A DNA stretch of 64,000 nt from JABDGM01 sp963738665 (GTDB lineage Bacteria > Planctomycetota > Planctomycetia > Pirellulales > Lacipirellulaceae). The position numbers were made by a program, and so were the translations under genes. How positions within the stretch are numbered: position 1 is the stretch's first letter; each line of letters opens with the position of its first letter. The stretch is taken from positions 434,001 to 498,000 of the forward strand of contig CAVTXL010000002.1 in NCBI GenBank assembly GCA_963738665.1, in the 5' to 3' direction. Below, piece by piece: positions 37,426 to 47,533 of the stretch. The notes below the pieces were generated by a model. That model saw nothing but the letters and a program-made list of their open reading frames with translations, made no database searches and was not told where the DNA came from.

Positions 37426-37995
37426 CTACAGCGGCGCCTTGGGCAGCTTCCGCGCAAAGGGGGGATCGTCCCGCGGCGGCAGCGGCTCATGACTCTCCTC
37501 CGCCCACATCCGCCGCTCCGTTTCGCTGGCGTAATATCGCAGCCAGACGTTGGGGTTGTCGTCGATATTCGCACAATCCCAATGCAGGAACGAGGTGCGC
37601 CGCTCGAGCAACTTCTCGTGCGACGGTAAGATATCGCGAAACACCAGTCCATAGAGCTGGTAGTCGCTGAGGTGGTCGGTGAAGTCGAGGACGATGTGCT
37701 TCTCGAACAGCTTCTCGACCGTTGCCCGCAAAACCAGCGCCAATTGTTGCTGATTCAGCCGATCGGGGTGGGGTAACACGAGCGGCGGATTGAACCAGCG
37801 ATAGATCGGCAGCATCGGCGCCCGCTCCCACTCCAGCATCGATTCGAGAAACTCGTTCTCGCTGCGCATCGTCATGGAGGTCGGATTTACCCGGCCGATC
37901 GACTCGTCGAACAACGGCTCGAGCTCGTCGCGCAACTGCGCATTGCGAAGCAGGTGTTCCACTTCATCCGACTTCGACGACTCGGGAAGAAACAT
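37426..37995 (-). CDS. Conserved hypothetical protein
   Basis: The 189-residue product is acidic and mostly helical, with LLRNAQLRDELEPLFDESI, SENEFLESMLEWERAPMLP and DFTDHLSDYQLYGLVFRDIL. There is no signal peptide or transmembrane helix. The family is not one I can name, although the gene has the codon use and structure of a real protein. It lies convergent with hemW. A cytoplasmic role is likely. Confidence 0.7.
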   Translation of the reverse strand: MFLPESSKSDEVEHLLRNAQLRDELEPLFDESIGRVNPTSMTMRSENEFLESMLEWERAPMLPIYRWFNPPLVLPHPDRLNQQQLALVLRATVEKLFEKHIVLDFTDHLSDYQLYGLVFRDILPSHEKLLERRTSFLHWDCANIDDNPNVWLRYYASETERRMWAEESHEPLPPRDDPPFARKLPKAPL

Positions 37996-38532
37996 GGCGG
38001 TGTCAGATAGCTCGAATTGTCGCGTGCGACAAGGGGAATCAACAGAATGGCGACAAAAAAATTAAACCCCGCGGCAACGCCCTGCCCCAGGGAGAGCTGC
38101 GCTCTTGCGCACCTCTCCCCACGTTCCGCGGTTCTATTGATCACTGCCCAGCCGTCGCACCCCGGGGGCGCCCAACCATTGCCGTACCAGGCGGCCAGTA
38201 CCTGACGCCGCGGTTCGCCTGCCGCGCAGTCATCAATCACTTCCTGAATCTCCACTTTAACAACGGCTGGCTACGGCTAGAAGCACATTGCGCGCGACGA
38301 GACGAGAGACTTTTTACGGCGGCAGGAATACGACCTGCAAACCTGGCAAGGTCCAGCAGAACAATCTGCGCAGTCGTTAAAGTCGTTGGGGGACCGCCGA
38401 GAAACTGCTCGAGTGCTCACAAAATTTCGCTGCCGCTGGCACAGACTGTGGTGCCGGCCCCCGGCGGACCGCGGCGGCCGGCGGGCCGCGGTCGCAGCCT
38501 TGCCGCCGCCGTGTTCTCAATCGCAGCCGGCC
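37996..38532. other. Intergenic stretch, no gene seen
   Basis: A 7-bp hairpin TTGTCGC / GCGACAA lies just upstream of the hypothetical gene (38017-38032). The remaining 500 bases are GC-rich with no supported coding frame. Confidence 0.45.
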
Positions 38533-39846
38533 TCACACCTCGGATACCGGCGTGTTCCTGGTTACGAGCACTCGGTCGATCCGCTTGCCATCCATGTCGA
38601 CTACTTCCAGATGCAGGCCGCTCCAATCGGCCGAGTCGCCGATCTTGGGGATGTCGCCCAACAGCTCCAGGATCAGTCCCGCCAAGGTGTTGTAACCGCG
38701 GCTTTCGCCGTTTTCCTCCTCGCGGATCTTAAGCCATTCCACCAGGTCCGCCATGCTCACGCCGCCGTCGACCAGCCAACTGCTTTCGTCCCGTTGGACG
38801 AACATCTGCTCCTCGTGCCGCCGGTGCTCGTCGCGCATTTCGCCGACAATTTCCTCGACCACGTCTTCCAGGGTCACCATGCCCTCCGTCCCGCCGTATT
38901 CATTGAGCACGATCGCCAGTTGGTTGTGTTTCTCTTGGAACAGCTCGAGCAATCGATCGAGCGTCATTGTCTCGGGTACGAACAGCGCCGGATGCAACAT
39001 CTTCCGCAGCTCGATGGGCCAGCCCAGGTGCAAATGCCGCAGCAAGTCTTTGATGTGGACAAACCCCAGCACGTGGTCGAGGTCCTGTTCGTAGACCGGA
39101 AGCCGCGAAAAGCCGGCCATCGCCGCCGTGCCGAGAATTTCATCTTGCGGGGTCGCTACGTCCATCGCGTCCAAATCGATTCGCGGCCGCATGACGTCGC
39201 GCACGGTGCGGTCGCCCAGCCGCAGCGCGCCCAGGGCCAACTGTTGTTCCAGCGGCTCGACAACGCCCTCGGCCGTGCCGGCCGTGATCAAGTGCTCGAT
39301 GTCGTCCAGAGAAACCGTCGGCTCGCCGCCTCTTTCCAAGCGCGCGAGCCAAAGCAATAAGTTGGTGGATTTGCCCAGGAGCCACACGATCGGCCGGCCG
39401 ATTGCGGCAATGAAGTACATGATTGGTGCGGAAAGAATGGCGATGGTTTCCGCCCGGTGCAGCGCCACGCGTTTTGGCACCAGTTCTCCAATCACCAGCG
39501 ACACGTAGGTGAAGCAGGCCACGAAGATCGCCAAGCCCATGCTTTCTGCGTGACGCTGCACGAACGGTACCGGCAGTTGGGAAATCCGCGTGCTCAGGTC
39601 CTTCACGATTTGCTGCCCGCCGTAGGCAGCTCCAAATGCGCCCACGAGCGTAATTCCAAACTGTGCCGTGGGCAAAAACCAATTTGGGTCGCCGGCTAAT
39701 CTTAGCGCCCGCTTCGCCCCCCGGCTCCCTTCCGCGGCGCGTTGTTCCAGCCGACCGCGTCGGACGGCAATCAGCGACGTTTCAGCCGCGGCAAAGACGC
39801 CGTTGGCCAGAATCAGCACAAATATCAGCAGGATTTCCCAGAACAT
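38533..39846 (-). CDS. CNNM/CorC (hemolysin-family) membrane protein with CBS domains
   Basis: The 437-residue protein (ATG 39846) has the DUF21/CNNM membrane part (MFWEILLIFVLILANGVFAA, then ITLVGAFGAAYGGQQIV), two CBS domains (VRDVMRPRIDLDAMDVATP, IKDLLRHLHLGW) and a C-terminal CorC_HlyC domain (EYGGTEGMVTLEDVVEEIVG, then DGGVSMADLVEWLKI). Relatives export Mg2+ or other divalent cations; the older name hemolysin is historic. The frame is open to 39915, but that part lacks a membrane start. It ends 109 bases before the uracil-DNA glycosylase gene on the same strand. Confidence 0.88.
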   Translation of the reverse strand: MFWEILLIFVLILANGVFAAAETSLIAVRRGRLEQRAAEGSRGAKRALRLAGDPNWFLPTAQFGITLVGAFGAAYGGQQIVKDLSTRISQLPVPFVQRHAESMGLAIFVACFTYVSLVIGELVPKRVALHRAETIAILSAPIMYFIAAIGRPIVWLLGKSTNLLLWLARLERGGEPTVSLDDIEHLITAGTAEGVVEPLEQQLALGALRLGDRTVRDVMRPRIDLDAMDVATPQDEILGTAAMAGFSRLPVYEQDLDHVLGFVHIKDLLRHLHLGWPIELRKMLHPALFVPETMTLDRLLELFQEKHNQLAIVLNEYGGTEGMVTLEDVVEEIVGEMRDEHRRHEEQMFVQRDESSWLVDGGVSMADLVEWLKIREEENGESRGYNTLAGLILELLGDIPKIGDSADWSGLHLEVVDMDGKRIDRVLVTRNTPVSEV

Positions 39847-39954
39847 ACTATGAATGCGTACCGGCTTGCAGGCGGCCGGCGAGTGCGCGCGCACTGGACG
39901 GCGAACGTCAACCAATCGCCGCTCCTTTAGATCGTTTCACCTTCGTCCGCCCCG

Positions 39955-40861
39955 CTAGAGCTCCAGGCCCATCTCACGCATCAAAAACTTCATGTCTTCC
40001 CAAGTGTCTTTTTTGGCGCCCGGGTTGCGCAGCAAGTAAGCCGGGTGATAAGTGCAAATCACCTTCGCACCGCGGTACGTGTGAACCCTGCCTCGCAGCT
40101 TGCCGATGGACAATGTCGCGCCCGAACAAGTTTTGCGCCGCCACAGTCCCCAGGCAGCAAATGAATTCCGGTGCGACGAACTCCAGTTGACGTTCCAAGA
40201 ATCGCCGGCAGTTGGCCGCCTCGGTCGGCAGTGGATTGCGATTGTCAGGCGGCCGGCATTTCAGGATGTTGCAAATGTAAACGTCCTCGCGCTGCATTTT
40301 GCAGGCTTCGACGATCTTGTTCAGGAGCTGCCCGGCACGGCCGACAAATGGTTCGCCCTGGCGATCTTCGTCGGCGCCGGGCGCTTCGCCCAAAAAGCAC
40401 AGCCGGGCGTGCGGGTTGCCCACCCCGAACACGGTCTGCGTGCGCGCGGATGCCAATTCGTCGCATCGCGTGCAGCGGGCCACTTCCTGCTGCAAGATTG
40501 CGAGCGTGGGGGCAGTTGACATCTCACGCGATGTCGATTCTGCGGAGCAGAAGGACGCGCCGTCTCCCACCGTCGGCCAGCCAGTCGCATTCTCTGCCGT
40601 GCGGACTGAGTTCCCGGCTGCCACTGGCGGAGGAATGGTCGTTTGCCGCGACTCGGCTAAATGCGCCAGGGGCTGTAGCTGGGAGGCTGGCTTCAGTGGA
40701 TCGATCCGCCGATCGCTGCCGGCCGGCTCCTTCACCGGCTTGACCTTCGCTCTTTTTGTCACTCGTGACTTCGGCAACTCCAGCACGCCTGCCTGCTGCA
40801 GGCTCTCCAATCGGCCGGCCAGCACACGCCGCAACCGCTCGTTCCCGTTGGTCGACATCAA
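39955..40861 (-). CDS. Type 4 uracil-DNA glycosylase with one frameshift
   Basis: Family 4 and 5 glycosylases with an iron-sulfur cluster remove uracil from DNA. The first frame shows CTRCDELASARTQTVFG, then GEAPGADEDRQGEPFVGRAG, ICNILKCRPPDNRNPLP and CCLGTVAAQNLFG. After that it reads nonsense. Dropping one C near 40116-40123 continues as ATLSIGKLRGRVHTYRGAKV, then TYHPAYLLRNPGAKKDTW, and stops at 39955-39957. The Cys residues for the cluster are present. The N-terminal 110 residues are a variable, Pro/Ser-rich extension. The start at 40861 gives about 300 residues. Confidence 0.85.
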
Positions 40862-41035
40862 GGCTAGCTCCGCTGCCAGTCTACGTGGTCATGCCGCGCA
40901 GCACACCAGCATTTGCAAGGTAAATCGCGACTCACCCCGCCGCGGCGGGCAGTCGCAGTTCTTTCGTGGCAGGCCCAATCTACTCCGCCGCCGCCGCCTG
41001 GGCTATTATGGTTTGAGGAAAAATTGGGTGCCTGC

Positions 41036-42454
41036 ATGAGTGTCCCGCAAGTTGTCATCGTCGGCCGGCCGAATGTCGGCAAAAGCAGCCTTTTGAATTG
41101 GCTGGCCGAGGTCCGCGTCGCCATTGTTGACGACCAGCCCGGCATCACGCGCGACCGAGTGACCCATCTCATGTGCCGCGACGAGCGCTTTTTCGAGCTG
41201 GTTGACACGGGCGGCATGGGCTTCGCGGACGTGGATAACCTGACCCGCCATATCGAGGAGCAGATCGGCCTGGCGATCGACTCGGCTGCGGTGATCCTGT
41301 TTGTCGTCGATGCCCGCGACGGCCTAGTGCCGGTCGACCAGGACATCGCCCGCCGCCTGCGAGCGCTCGACGTGCCGGTGCTGTGCGTGGCCAACAAGGC
41401 TGACGACGAGAAGTACGACACACAGGCTGACGAGTTTTACCGACTAGGCCTGGGCAAGCCGATCCGGGTCAGTACGCGGCAGCACCGCAACAAGGCGTTT
41501 CTGCTGAATCTGATCGTGGCCAAGCTGCCTCCGCCGCTGGAGTCGGAATCGGCCGACGGCGCGACCGAGCCCGACATGAAGCTGGCAATTGTCGGCCGCC
41601 GCAACGTCGGCAAGAGCACGTTCATCAATACGCTCGTCAGCGCGCCGCGCATGATCGTCAGCGAAGTGCCCGGCACGACGCGCGACAGCGTCGACGTCCG
41701 CTTCGAGCTTGACGGCCGTTCGTTCATCGCCATCGACACGCCCGGCATCCGCCGCGCCAAAAGCCGCAAGACCGACATCGATTTCTACAGCACCCACCGC
41801 GCCCAGCGCAGCATTCGCCGGGCCGACGTCGTCCTGTTGTTTTTCGATGCCACGCAGCGCATCAGCAAGGTCGATAAGCAACTTGCGGAATACATCGCCG
41901 ACCAGTACAAGCCGTGCGTGTTCGTCGTGAACAAGTGGGACCAGCTCGTCGATACGATGCCGACCGGCAAATGGGTCCGTTATCTGAACGACGCCTTCGG
42001 GACGATGCGCTACGCCCCGATCGCGTTCGTCACGGGCCAAACGGGTAAGAACGTCAAGGCCCTGTTAAATCACGCTCAGATGCTGTTCAAAGAATCGCGG
42101 GCCCGCGTCTCGACCGGTCAACTAAACCGCATGCTGCGCGAGGCCGTTCGTCAGAACGCGCCGCCGCTCGCCAAGGGCCGTACGCCGAAACTCTACTATG
42201 CCACGCAAGTCGGCATTCAACCGCCGACGATCGTTATTTTCTCCAACGATCCGAAGCTGATCACCAAGCAGTATCAGCGCTACCTGCTCGGCAAATTTCG
42301 TGACGAGCTTAGCTTCGACGAAGTGCCGATCAAGCTCTATTTACGCAAGCGGCATGACGCAGACGAACGAGATGATGTCAACCTGCCCGTCGACGGAACG
42401 CCCGGCGTTGCGAGCGAAGCACAGCACCAAGCGGCAGCCAATGCGGACGCCTAG
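41036..42454 (+). CDS. der: GTPase Der (EngA), ribosome assembly
   Basis: Der is an essential double GTPase that acts in maturation of the 50S subunit. The 472-residue product (ATG 41036) has two complete G domains: GRPNVGKSS, DQPGITRDRV, DTGGMG, NKADD; then GRRNVGKST, VPGTTRDSVD, DTPGIRR, NKWDQL. The C-terminal KH-like domain (TPKLYYATQVGIQPPTIVIF) is intact. The tail of about 30 residues is acidic. The frame is open upstream to 40913 but that is an antisense-like extension. The gene is divergent from the uracil-DNA glycosylase gene. Confidence 0.95.
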   Translation: MSVPQVVIVGRPNVGKSSLLNWLAEVRVAIVDDQPGITRDRVTHLMCRDERFFELVDTGGMGFADVDNLTRHIEEQIGLAIDSAAVILFVVDARDGLVPVDQDIARRLRALDVPVLCVANKADDEKYDTQADEFYRLGLGKPIRVSTRQHRNKAFLLNLIVAKLPPPLESESADGATEPDMKLAIVGRRNVGKSTFINTLVSAPRMIVSEVPGTTRDSVDVRFELDGRSFIAIDTPGIRRAKSRKTDIDFYSTHRAQRSIRRADVVLLFFDATQRISKVDKQLAEYIADQYKPCVFVVNKWDQLVDTMPTGKWVRYLNDAFGTMRYAPIAFVTGQTGKNVKALLNHAQMLFKESRARVSTGQLNRMLREAVRQNAPPLAKGRTPKLYYATQVGIQPPTIVIFSNDPKLITKQYQRYLLGKFRDELSFDEVPIKLYLRKRHDADERDDVNLPVDGTPGVASEAQHQAAANADA

Positions 42455-42505
42455 ACTCGATTCGCCAGCGTACGACGTCCGACGCCTACGGTTTCGCTGC
42501 ACCCG

Positions 42506-42865
42506 CTAGCGTCCCGCCGCCGCCTGAACCCCGGGCAATTCCGCGGTCGTCGCAAAAGTTGCCGCAGTGGCACGATCGTCTGCTAATCGACCTTGGTCGC
42601 GCGCCATCAACAGGCCCACTGCCCAGGCGGTGACGAAGCAAATCACTTCGCCATACGAAAACAACTTATGCCACTTCCAACGCATTGCTTCCCAGATTGC
42701 CAAACACTCCGTTTGGCGACGAAAGACATCCGCAAGATTCAGCGGCCGGCGCACGGTGACCGCAGCCCAGATTGCGGCATGGTTCAAAAGAACGATTACA
42801 ACGGAAGAATCGATTAAGAACAAGTGCAGTTTCGAACCCCTCAACTGCCGAATCTCGACGGGCAT
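42506..42865 (-). CDS. Small membrane protein of unknown function
   Basis: The 119-residue product has two hydrophobic stretches: LHLFLIDSSVVIVLLNHAAI and GEVICFVTAWAVGLLM, with a helix between and an Ala-rich tail. The frame on the other strand in this place is longer but antisense to the tRNA at one end and unconvincing. No family is recognised. The convergent neighbour is der. Confidence 0.45.
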   Translation of the reverse strand: MPVEIRQLRGSKLHLFLIDSSVVIVLLNHAAIWAAVTVRRPLNLADVFRRQTECLAIWEAMRWKWHKLFSYGEVICFVTAWAVGLLMARDQGRLADDRATAATFATTAELPGVQAAAGR

Positions 42866-43195
42866 TGCCTGCGGGAAGGCCGGATCGTTAAATTGGGAAG
42901 ACTGGTGCGACCTGGCAAGAGCATTTCGCCTCGACCACCTGTTATCGTGCCGGAAGATTGCTACGATACAGGGCTACCCCACCGGCCACGTGGCGCACGT
43001 CAGTAGAAGCCAGTCTGGGGCCGAATCGGAACGCGCGGCCGAATTGGCGCCCCTTCCACGACCACGGCCCAAAATTGGCGGCGGAAGGTTTCCAACGGCT
43101 CAGCCCACGGTTCGCAATGGTATCCGGGCAGGTAAGCCCAGTTGGTTAGAGCGGTCGCCGCGGCGACAGGTCGCAGAAGGTAAAATCACAAATCC
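42866..43195. other. Intergenic stretch with a tRNA remnant
   Basis: Bases 43132-43178 share AGTTGGTTAGAGCG and AGGTCGCAGA with the tRNA-Val that starts 18 bases downstream, but the anticodon arm is replaced by a short GTCGCC / GGCGAC hairpin and the acceptor does not pair. The rest holds nothing recognisable. Confidence 0.5.
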
Positions 43196-43269
<74 letters not shown>

Positions 43270-43425
43270 CTTATCTTTGTTTTTGGGCTTACTCAAGACG
43301 CTGGCGAAACTGTGGCGCTTGAGCGCAACACCGCCCTTCGACGCCAACCTCGCTCTCTTTCCGCTGGCGTGCTGCCATGGCTTGGCCTTTGGGCGATTGA
43401 ATGCCGGCCGTCGGCTCGACCCTGG

Positions 43426-44182
43426 CTAATCTATTCGGCAAATGGGGCCTCGACGGGGGCGTTTCAGAAGCCCCTGGCGCCGCCACGTCCGACGGTATGT
43501 TAACCCCCAGAGCGACAGGCAGGCCAGCGGCGCCCCGGCAGGCTCGGGCACGGCTTGCTGAAAGCGCAATTCAAACGCTTTGAGGGACAGCATGTCATTA
43601 AGTAGTGGGCCGACGATGTCGATCTGAACGCTGCGCGTGGCAGAACGACAACCGCTCGAACTCCGATTCGCCGAACAAGGTCGGTACGTCACTCGGGTCA
43701 TTGCTTTCGAAGATCGCGACGCTTCTGGAAAGGTAAGCTCCGAATTCTGGGTTGATGTCTTCATAAATGCGGACGACCGACTGAAGGTGCGATCGGAGAT
43801 CAATCGATTGGATTTCCACCGAATGACCCGCAATGCTCGCAGTGCCGTCGACCGTCTGCACGTCAAAGGTGAACGCCAACTGCACCGCCGCCAGGTCGAC
43901 GTGGTCGTTGGTCGTACCGAGCGCCCCGATGCTGGCAGTAAAGCCCATGCCGAGTCGCAGCGGATCGTTGCCCAACGGAAAGACGTCGATTTGATCCAAA
44001 TTCGCCAGGCCTGCGCCGGTGATCTCCAGCGTTTCGAGCGACCAATTCGAAAACAGGTTATTTCCATCCGTGATCGATCCGCCTTGAAACAATGAAGCCA
44101 GCGAAGCGGCGCGGACGGTGGGCCCAAGCGTCGTCGCCAAGCTGATCGCGAGCAAGATTGCCCAGGGCGGATTTGCACTCAT
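43426..44182 (-). CDS. Exported PEP-CTERM protein with one frameshift
   Basis: ATG 44182 starts a signal peptide (WAILLAISLATTLGPTVRAA), followed by a beta-rich body (ETLEITGAGLANLDQIDVF, VQLAFTFDVQTVDGTASIAG). The first frame ends at 43598. Another frame joins near 43630 and continues as SVQIDIVGPLLNDMLSLKAF and the sorting signal VPEPAGAPLACLSLWGLTYR followed by basic residues, to 43426. This matches the PEP-CTERM class. A single-base lesion is therefore very likely. The body has no named domain. Confidence 0.72.
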
Positions 44183-44516
44183 AAGCGTCTGTTGAATCGT
44201 CGAGCTGCCACCGGCGCCGCCGGCTGACAACTGCGGAAAGCCGAGGCAGTCCCGCTAGGTGCGATTTCTTCCATTACCTGTCTGATTCGACCGCCGCGTT
44301 TATCGTCCCGCTGCTTGGCCGCTGGGCCAGTGCGGCAGCGTACATGTCTTGCGATCGTCAGCCGCTTGACCGACGATTGCAGTCTAATTGATCTCGCAAT
44401 GCTGTCAACAAACGAGCGCCTGTTGCCACGAGTCCAACCGCTCGTCACAATGCGAGTTGCACGATTGCCCAAAGTTTTTATTGCACTATTGGCCGCCTCT
44501 GCGCCGGCTCTGCTCC
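44183..44516. other. Intergenic stretch upstream of panB
   Basis: This lies between two divergent genes. The open frames present are extensions of panB. No clear promoter pair or repeat is seen. Confidence 0.4.
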
Positions 44517-45332
44517 ATGCCCGCCCCTCGCATCACCGTGCCGCAGTTCACGGCCTTGAAAACGGCCGCCAGCGAGCCCGGCCACGAGCGTCGCAAGATC
44601 ACAATGGTCACGGCGTACGATTTCGCGCTGGCGCGGCTGGTCGACGCGTCCGGCGTGGAAGGCATTCTCGTGGGCGACACGCTGTCGATGGTCGTGCAGG
44701 GACATGAGAGCACGCTGCCGGTGACGCTCGACCAGATGATTTATCATGCCGAAATGGTGGGCCGTGCCGTCGAGCACGCGTTGGTGGTCGTCGATCTGCC
44801 GTTTCCTAGTTTTCACCTCGGCACCTACAAAGCGATCGAAAACGCCGGTCGCATTCTGAAGGAATCTCGCTGCCAGGCGGTCAAGTTGGAGGGGGGCGTC
44901 GAACAGGCCGAGACGATCGCCGCCCTGGTCGGTGCCGGCATTCCGGTGATGGGCCACATCGGGCTGCGCCCGCAAAGCATCCACACGCTCGGCGGTTACC
45001 GCGTGCAGCGGGATACCGAGCAAATCTTGGCCGACGCCCGCGCCGCCGAAGCGGCCGGCGCCTTCGCCATCGTCATCGAGTGCATCCCCCGCGATGCGGC
45101 CCGGGCCGTGACGGCCGAGCTTAAGGTTCCCACGATCGGCATCGGCGCAGGCCCCGATTGCGACGGCCAAGTACTCGTCCTTCCCGACTTGCTGGGCCTC
45201 ACCAGCGGCTACCTGCCGCGGTTCGTCAAGCAATACTCCAACCTCAAGGACGACATCACTCGCGCCGTCACCCAGTTTCGCGACGAAGTCCGCACCGGCA
45301 CGTTTCCGGCCGACGAGCATGGCTATGACTGA
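44517..45332 (+). CDS. panB: 3-methyl-2-oxobutanoate hydroxymethyltransferase
   Basis: PanB transfers a hydroxymethyl group from methylene-tetrahydrofolate to alpha-ketoisovalerate in pantothenate synthesis. The 271-residue product (ATG 44517) has the TIM-barrel motifs MVTAYDFALARLVDASGVEG, ILVGDTLSMVVQGHESTLPV, VVVDLPFPSF, AVKLEGG and VMGHIGLRPQSIHTLGGYRV, with Mg ligands (Asp of GDT, Asp of VDLPF). The end overlaps the following membrane-protein gene by 14 bases. The frame is open to 44388 but has no such start. Confidence 0.94.
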   Translation: MPAPRITVPQFTALKTAASEPGHERRKITMVTAYDFALARLVDASGVEGILVGDTLSMVVQGHESTLPVTLDQMIYHAEMVGRAVEHALVVVDLPFPSFHLGTYKAIENAGRILKESRCQAVKLEGGVEQAETIAALVGAGIPVMGHIGLRPQSIHTLGGYRVQRDTEQILADARAAEAAGAFAIVIECIPRDAARAVTAELKVPTIGIGAGPDCDGQVLVLPDLLGLTSGYLPRFVKQYSNLKDDITRAVTQFRDEVRTGTFPADEHGYD

Positions 45333-46356
45333 ATCGCTGCCGCCCATTCGCGGTTTGATGTTGATTTCGATGGCATTGCCCGCGGCAATCACGGCTAGCA
45401 ACCTGCTCTTGTTGAATCATGCTCCCAACAACTTCTTGCACTATGCATACTACCCCTGGATGATTCTTAGCATCGCCGTATTGAGCCACCTTGCGGGGCG
45501 ATTGCTGAACCCTTTCTGGTTGAGTTGCGTCGTGTTTGTGTGGAGTCTCATGCTGCTCGATTTGCTTACTGTTATAGCCTGCGTCGGCGGGACGGTAGAT
45601 CGAGAAATGGGTTTTGCGCTGGTCTCGGCCGAAGTTAGTTTGATCGCGCTCTGGTCCATCTTGGGCATTGGCAATTGGCAGCTTCGGTTGCCGGCAGCCC
45701 TGGTCACGCTGCCGCTCGTGAATATCCTCATGCATTCGCTCGAACAGTATTACCGGTTCAACTGGACAATTATTATAGCGTTCTGTGCCGCAGTGATGGC
45801 GATCTTATGCGGAGGGCTCCGTTCTTTTGGTTTTGCTATGATGTTGGAAATGTCCGTCGGCGTCGAGCGCCCAGCAACTGCGCCGCCGAAAAAGACCAGT
45901 TTGCAATTTGGCGTCAAGCACATGTTGATTTGGCTCACGGCTATGGGGCCACTGATACTGATTGCGCGAAGCTTGGACCTGCAATTCGAAGCGAATTTCG
46001 CCGTTGCCCTAGTCGGGCTCAGCGCGGCCACACTCAATCTCACCGCTATTTGGTCGGTGTTGGGCAGCGGCCCGGCGTGGCTGCGGCTCGCCAGTCTGAT
46101 CGCGATTCCGCTAGGCATCGCGGCCGCACTGAACGCCTATTCGGCGCATCTAGCGTCGAGCCGAGGATCATATTGGTCCCCGTCTAATTCCAATAGCCTA
46201 ACTTTCGCGACGATCGAAATGCACGGTCGCTGGTTCTCCTGGTGTCTGCCCGCCGCGGCGCTGCTCGCGGCTTTGCTCTTGTTTCTGCGAGCCCGGGGTT
46301 ACCGCCTGATGCGGTTGGCGAAGACTCCAGCGCGGGCTACAATCGCCACGCCATGA
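45319..46356 (+). CDS. Polytopic membrane protein of unknown function
   Basis: The 345-residue product has about nine hydrophobic helices in two blocks; between them lies a polar loop with FGVKHMLIWLTAMGPLILIA, similar to the small planctomycete membrane motif. It overlaps panB by 14 bases and its stop shares the sequence ATGA with the next gene, so the three form a translationally coupled operon. No family is recognised. Confidence 0.75.
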   Translation: MAMTESLPPIRGLMLISMALPAAITASNLLLLNHAPNNFLHYAYYPWMILSIAVLSHLAGRLLNPFWLSCVVFVWSLMLLDLLTVIACVGGTVDREMGFALVSAEVSLIALWSILGIGNWQLRLPAALVTLPLVNILMHSLEQYYRFNWTIIIAFCAAVMAILCGGLRSFGFAMMLEMSVGVERPATAPPKKTSLQFGVKHMLIWLTAMGPLILIARSLDLQFEANFAVALVGLSAATLNLTAIWSVLGSGPAWLRLASLIAIPLGIAAALNAYSAHLASSRGSYWSPSNSNSLTFATIEMHGRWFSWCLPAAALLAALLLFLRARGYRLMRLAKTPARATIATP

Positions 46357-46967
46357 GCAACAGCCAACTACGGGTCAATCTACGCTGCGATTGCGGCCGC
46401 TCGGTCGCCGCTCGCTCTCTCGATGCGGGAAGTCGATTACCCTGCTCTTGCGGTAAACTGGTTGACGTTCCTCTATTAAGCAAGCTGCGCCAACTCGCCG
46501 GCAAAGACACTTACATCACCAATCCGGCTGAAGCCATCCGCAAAATGTTACAAGACGGTGCCAGTCCGGCCGGCAGGGATTGCGTCGTCTGCGGGGCGAG
46601 TTCGGCGGTGCCTTATGCGTGTTGTGCTGCGTGCGAATCACGACAGCTAAAAGGCGGCAGCGGCCGCGAGGACAATGATATCGTTCGTCCGCTGCTCGCC
46701 GTGCTGAATTGGGTTCTATTCGGCTGGGTGATCGCGATCGTCGGACACACGCTGATATCGAGACGTCGTGGTCCGGCGGAGACGGAAACCGTCGGCCATG
46801 AAGTTCAAGTTGAATTCCCGCTGCCGGTGTGTGGTAGTTGTTCGGCCACAAGCGGCGGCGTAACCAATCCCAAGGTCGCCCGACGACTGATGGAGCTTGT
46901 TCCGCTCTACCAAGAGCTGCTGAGGTATTATCCCGACCTGAAGTTAAGCATTCAGCGCCCTCTTTAG
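46353..46967 (+). CDS. Zinc-ribbon membrane protein
   Basis: ATG 46353 overlaps the upstream stop (ATGA). The 204-residue product starts with a zinc-ribbon-like part (NLRCDCGRSVAARSLDAGSR then PCSCGKLVDVP) and a second cysteine cluster (CVVCGASSAVPYACCAACES). One transmembrane helix (LLAVLNWVLFGWVIAIVGHT) is in the middle and a cysteine pair (VCGSCSA) follows. It may be part of a planctomycete-specific regulatory or trafficking system; nothing is known. Confidence 0.7.
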   Translation: MSNSQLRVNLRCDCGRSVAARSLDAGSRLPCSCGKLVDVPLLSKLRQLAGKDTYITNPAEAIRKMLQDGASPAGRDCVVCGASSAVPYACCAACESRQLKGGSGREDNDIVRPLLAVLNWVLFGWVIAIVGHTLISRRRGPAETETVGHEVQVEFPLPVCGSCSATSGGVTNPKVARRLMELVPLYQELLRYYPDLKLSIQRPL

Positions 46968-47137
46968 CCTGGCCCAGGACCGCGGCGCCGTTGGAAATTC
47001 GACTTCCTCACGCGATCTTGCCGAAGGGGGGAGGCGATTTCGCACGCGGCATCGCTGCAATTGGCACACAATCTGCACGGCCGTTTTCTTGGCTCGATTC
47101 TGTCTCGGGTGGATATACGTCCAGAGGGAGGCTGGCG

Positions 47138-47362
47138 GTGCTGCCGGAATCTGTGATTTGCGACAAATGTGGCTGCTCTGCTCTCGTCCGCGGCTGCGGA
47201 CGAATTGTCTTCGCCTGGCCGCCGGGCGACCAACCTGATGCGTGTTTGGACGTCATCATGGCTCGTCTATCGGTCGACTGCCCCGGCTGTGGAGTTCACA
47301 CCCAGGATCATTACGCGCAAAGTCCGCCGCTCTCCTTGTCGCGGGCGACAAGCCACCGCTAG
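47138..47362 (+). CDS. Small zinc-ribbon protein, 74 residues
   Basis: GTG 47138 follows GAGGGAGG about 6 bases before. The product has two cysteine pairs, CDKCG near the start and CPGCG near the middle, which fit a zinc ribbon, and a Trp/Pro-rich stretch (VFAWPPGDQPDACLDVI). No family is recognised. It was chosen because of the cysteine spacing and start signal. Confidence 0.45.
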   Translation: MLPESVICDKCGCSALVRGCGRIVFAWPPGDQPDACLDVIMARLSVDCPGCGVHTQDHYAQSPPLSLSRATSHR

Positions 47363-47533
47363 CTGCGGAGGAGGTTGTGGCCGCGCAGCGCGTCCGGGTC
47401 GTTTGGCCTGGATCGCGCATGCCGCTCTTAAGGTGTCGCGCACTGCCGGTAGCATTTATGGCATTCGGCAGCGAAATCTGGCCCCGGTACGGACAACTCG
47501 ACGCCTCCGCAGTCCCTGTGCAATAATGTCGCG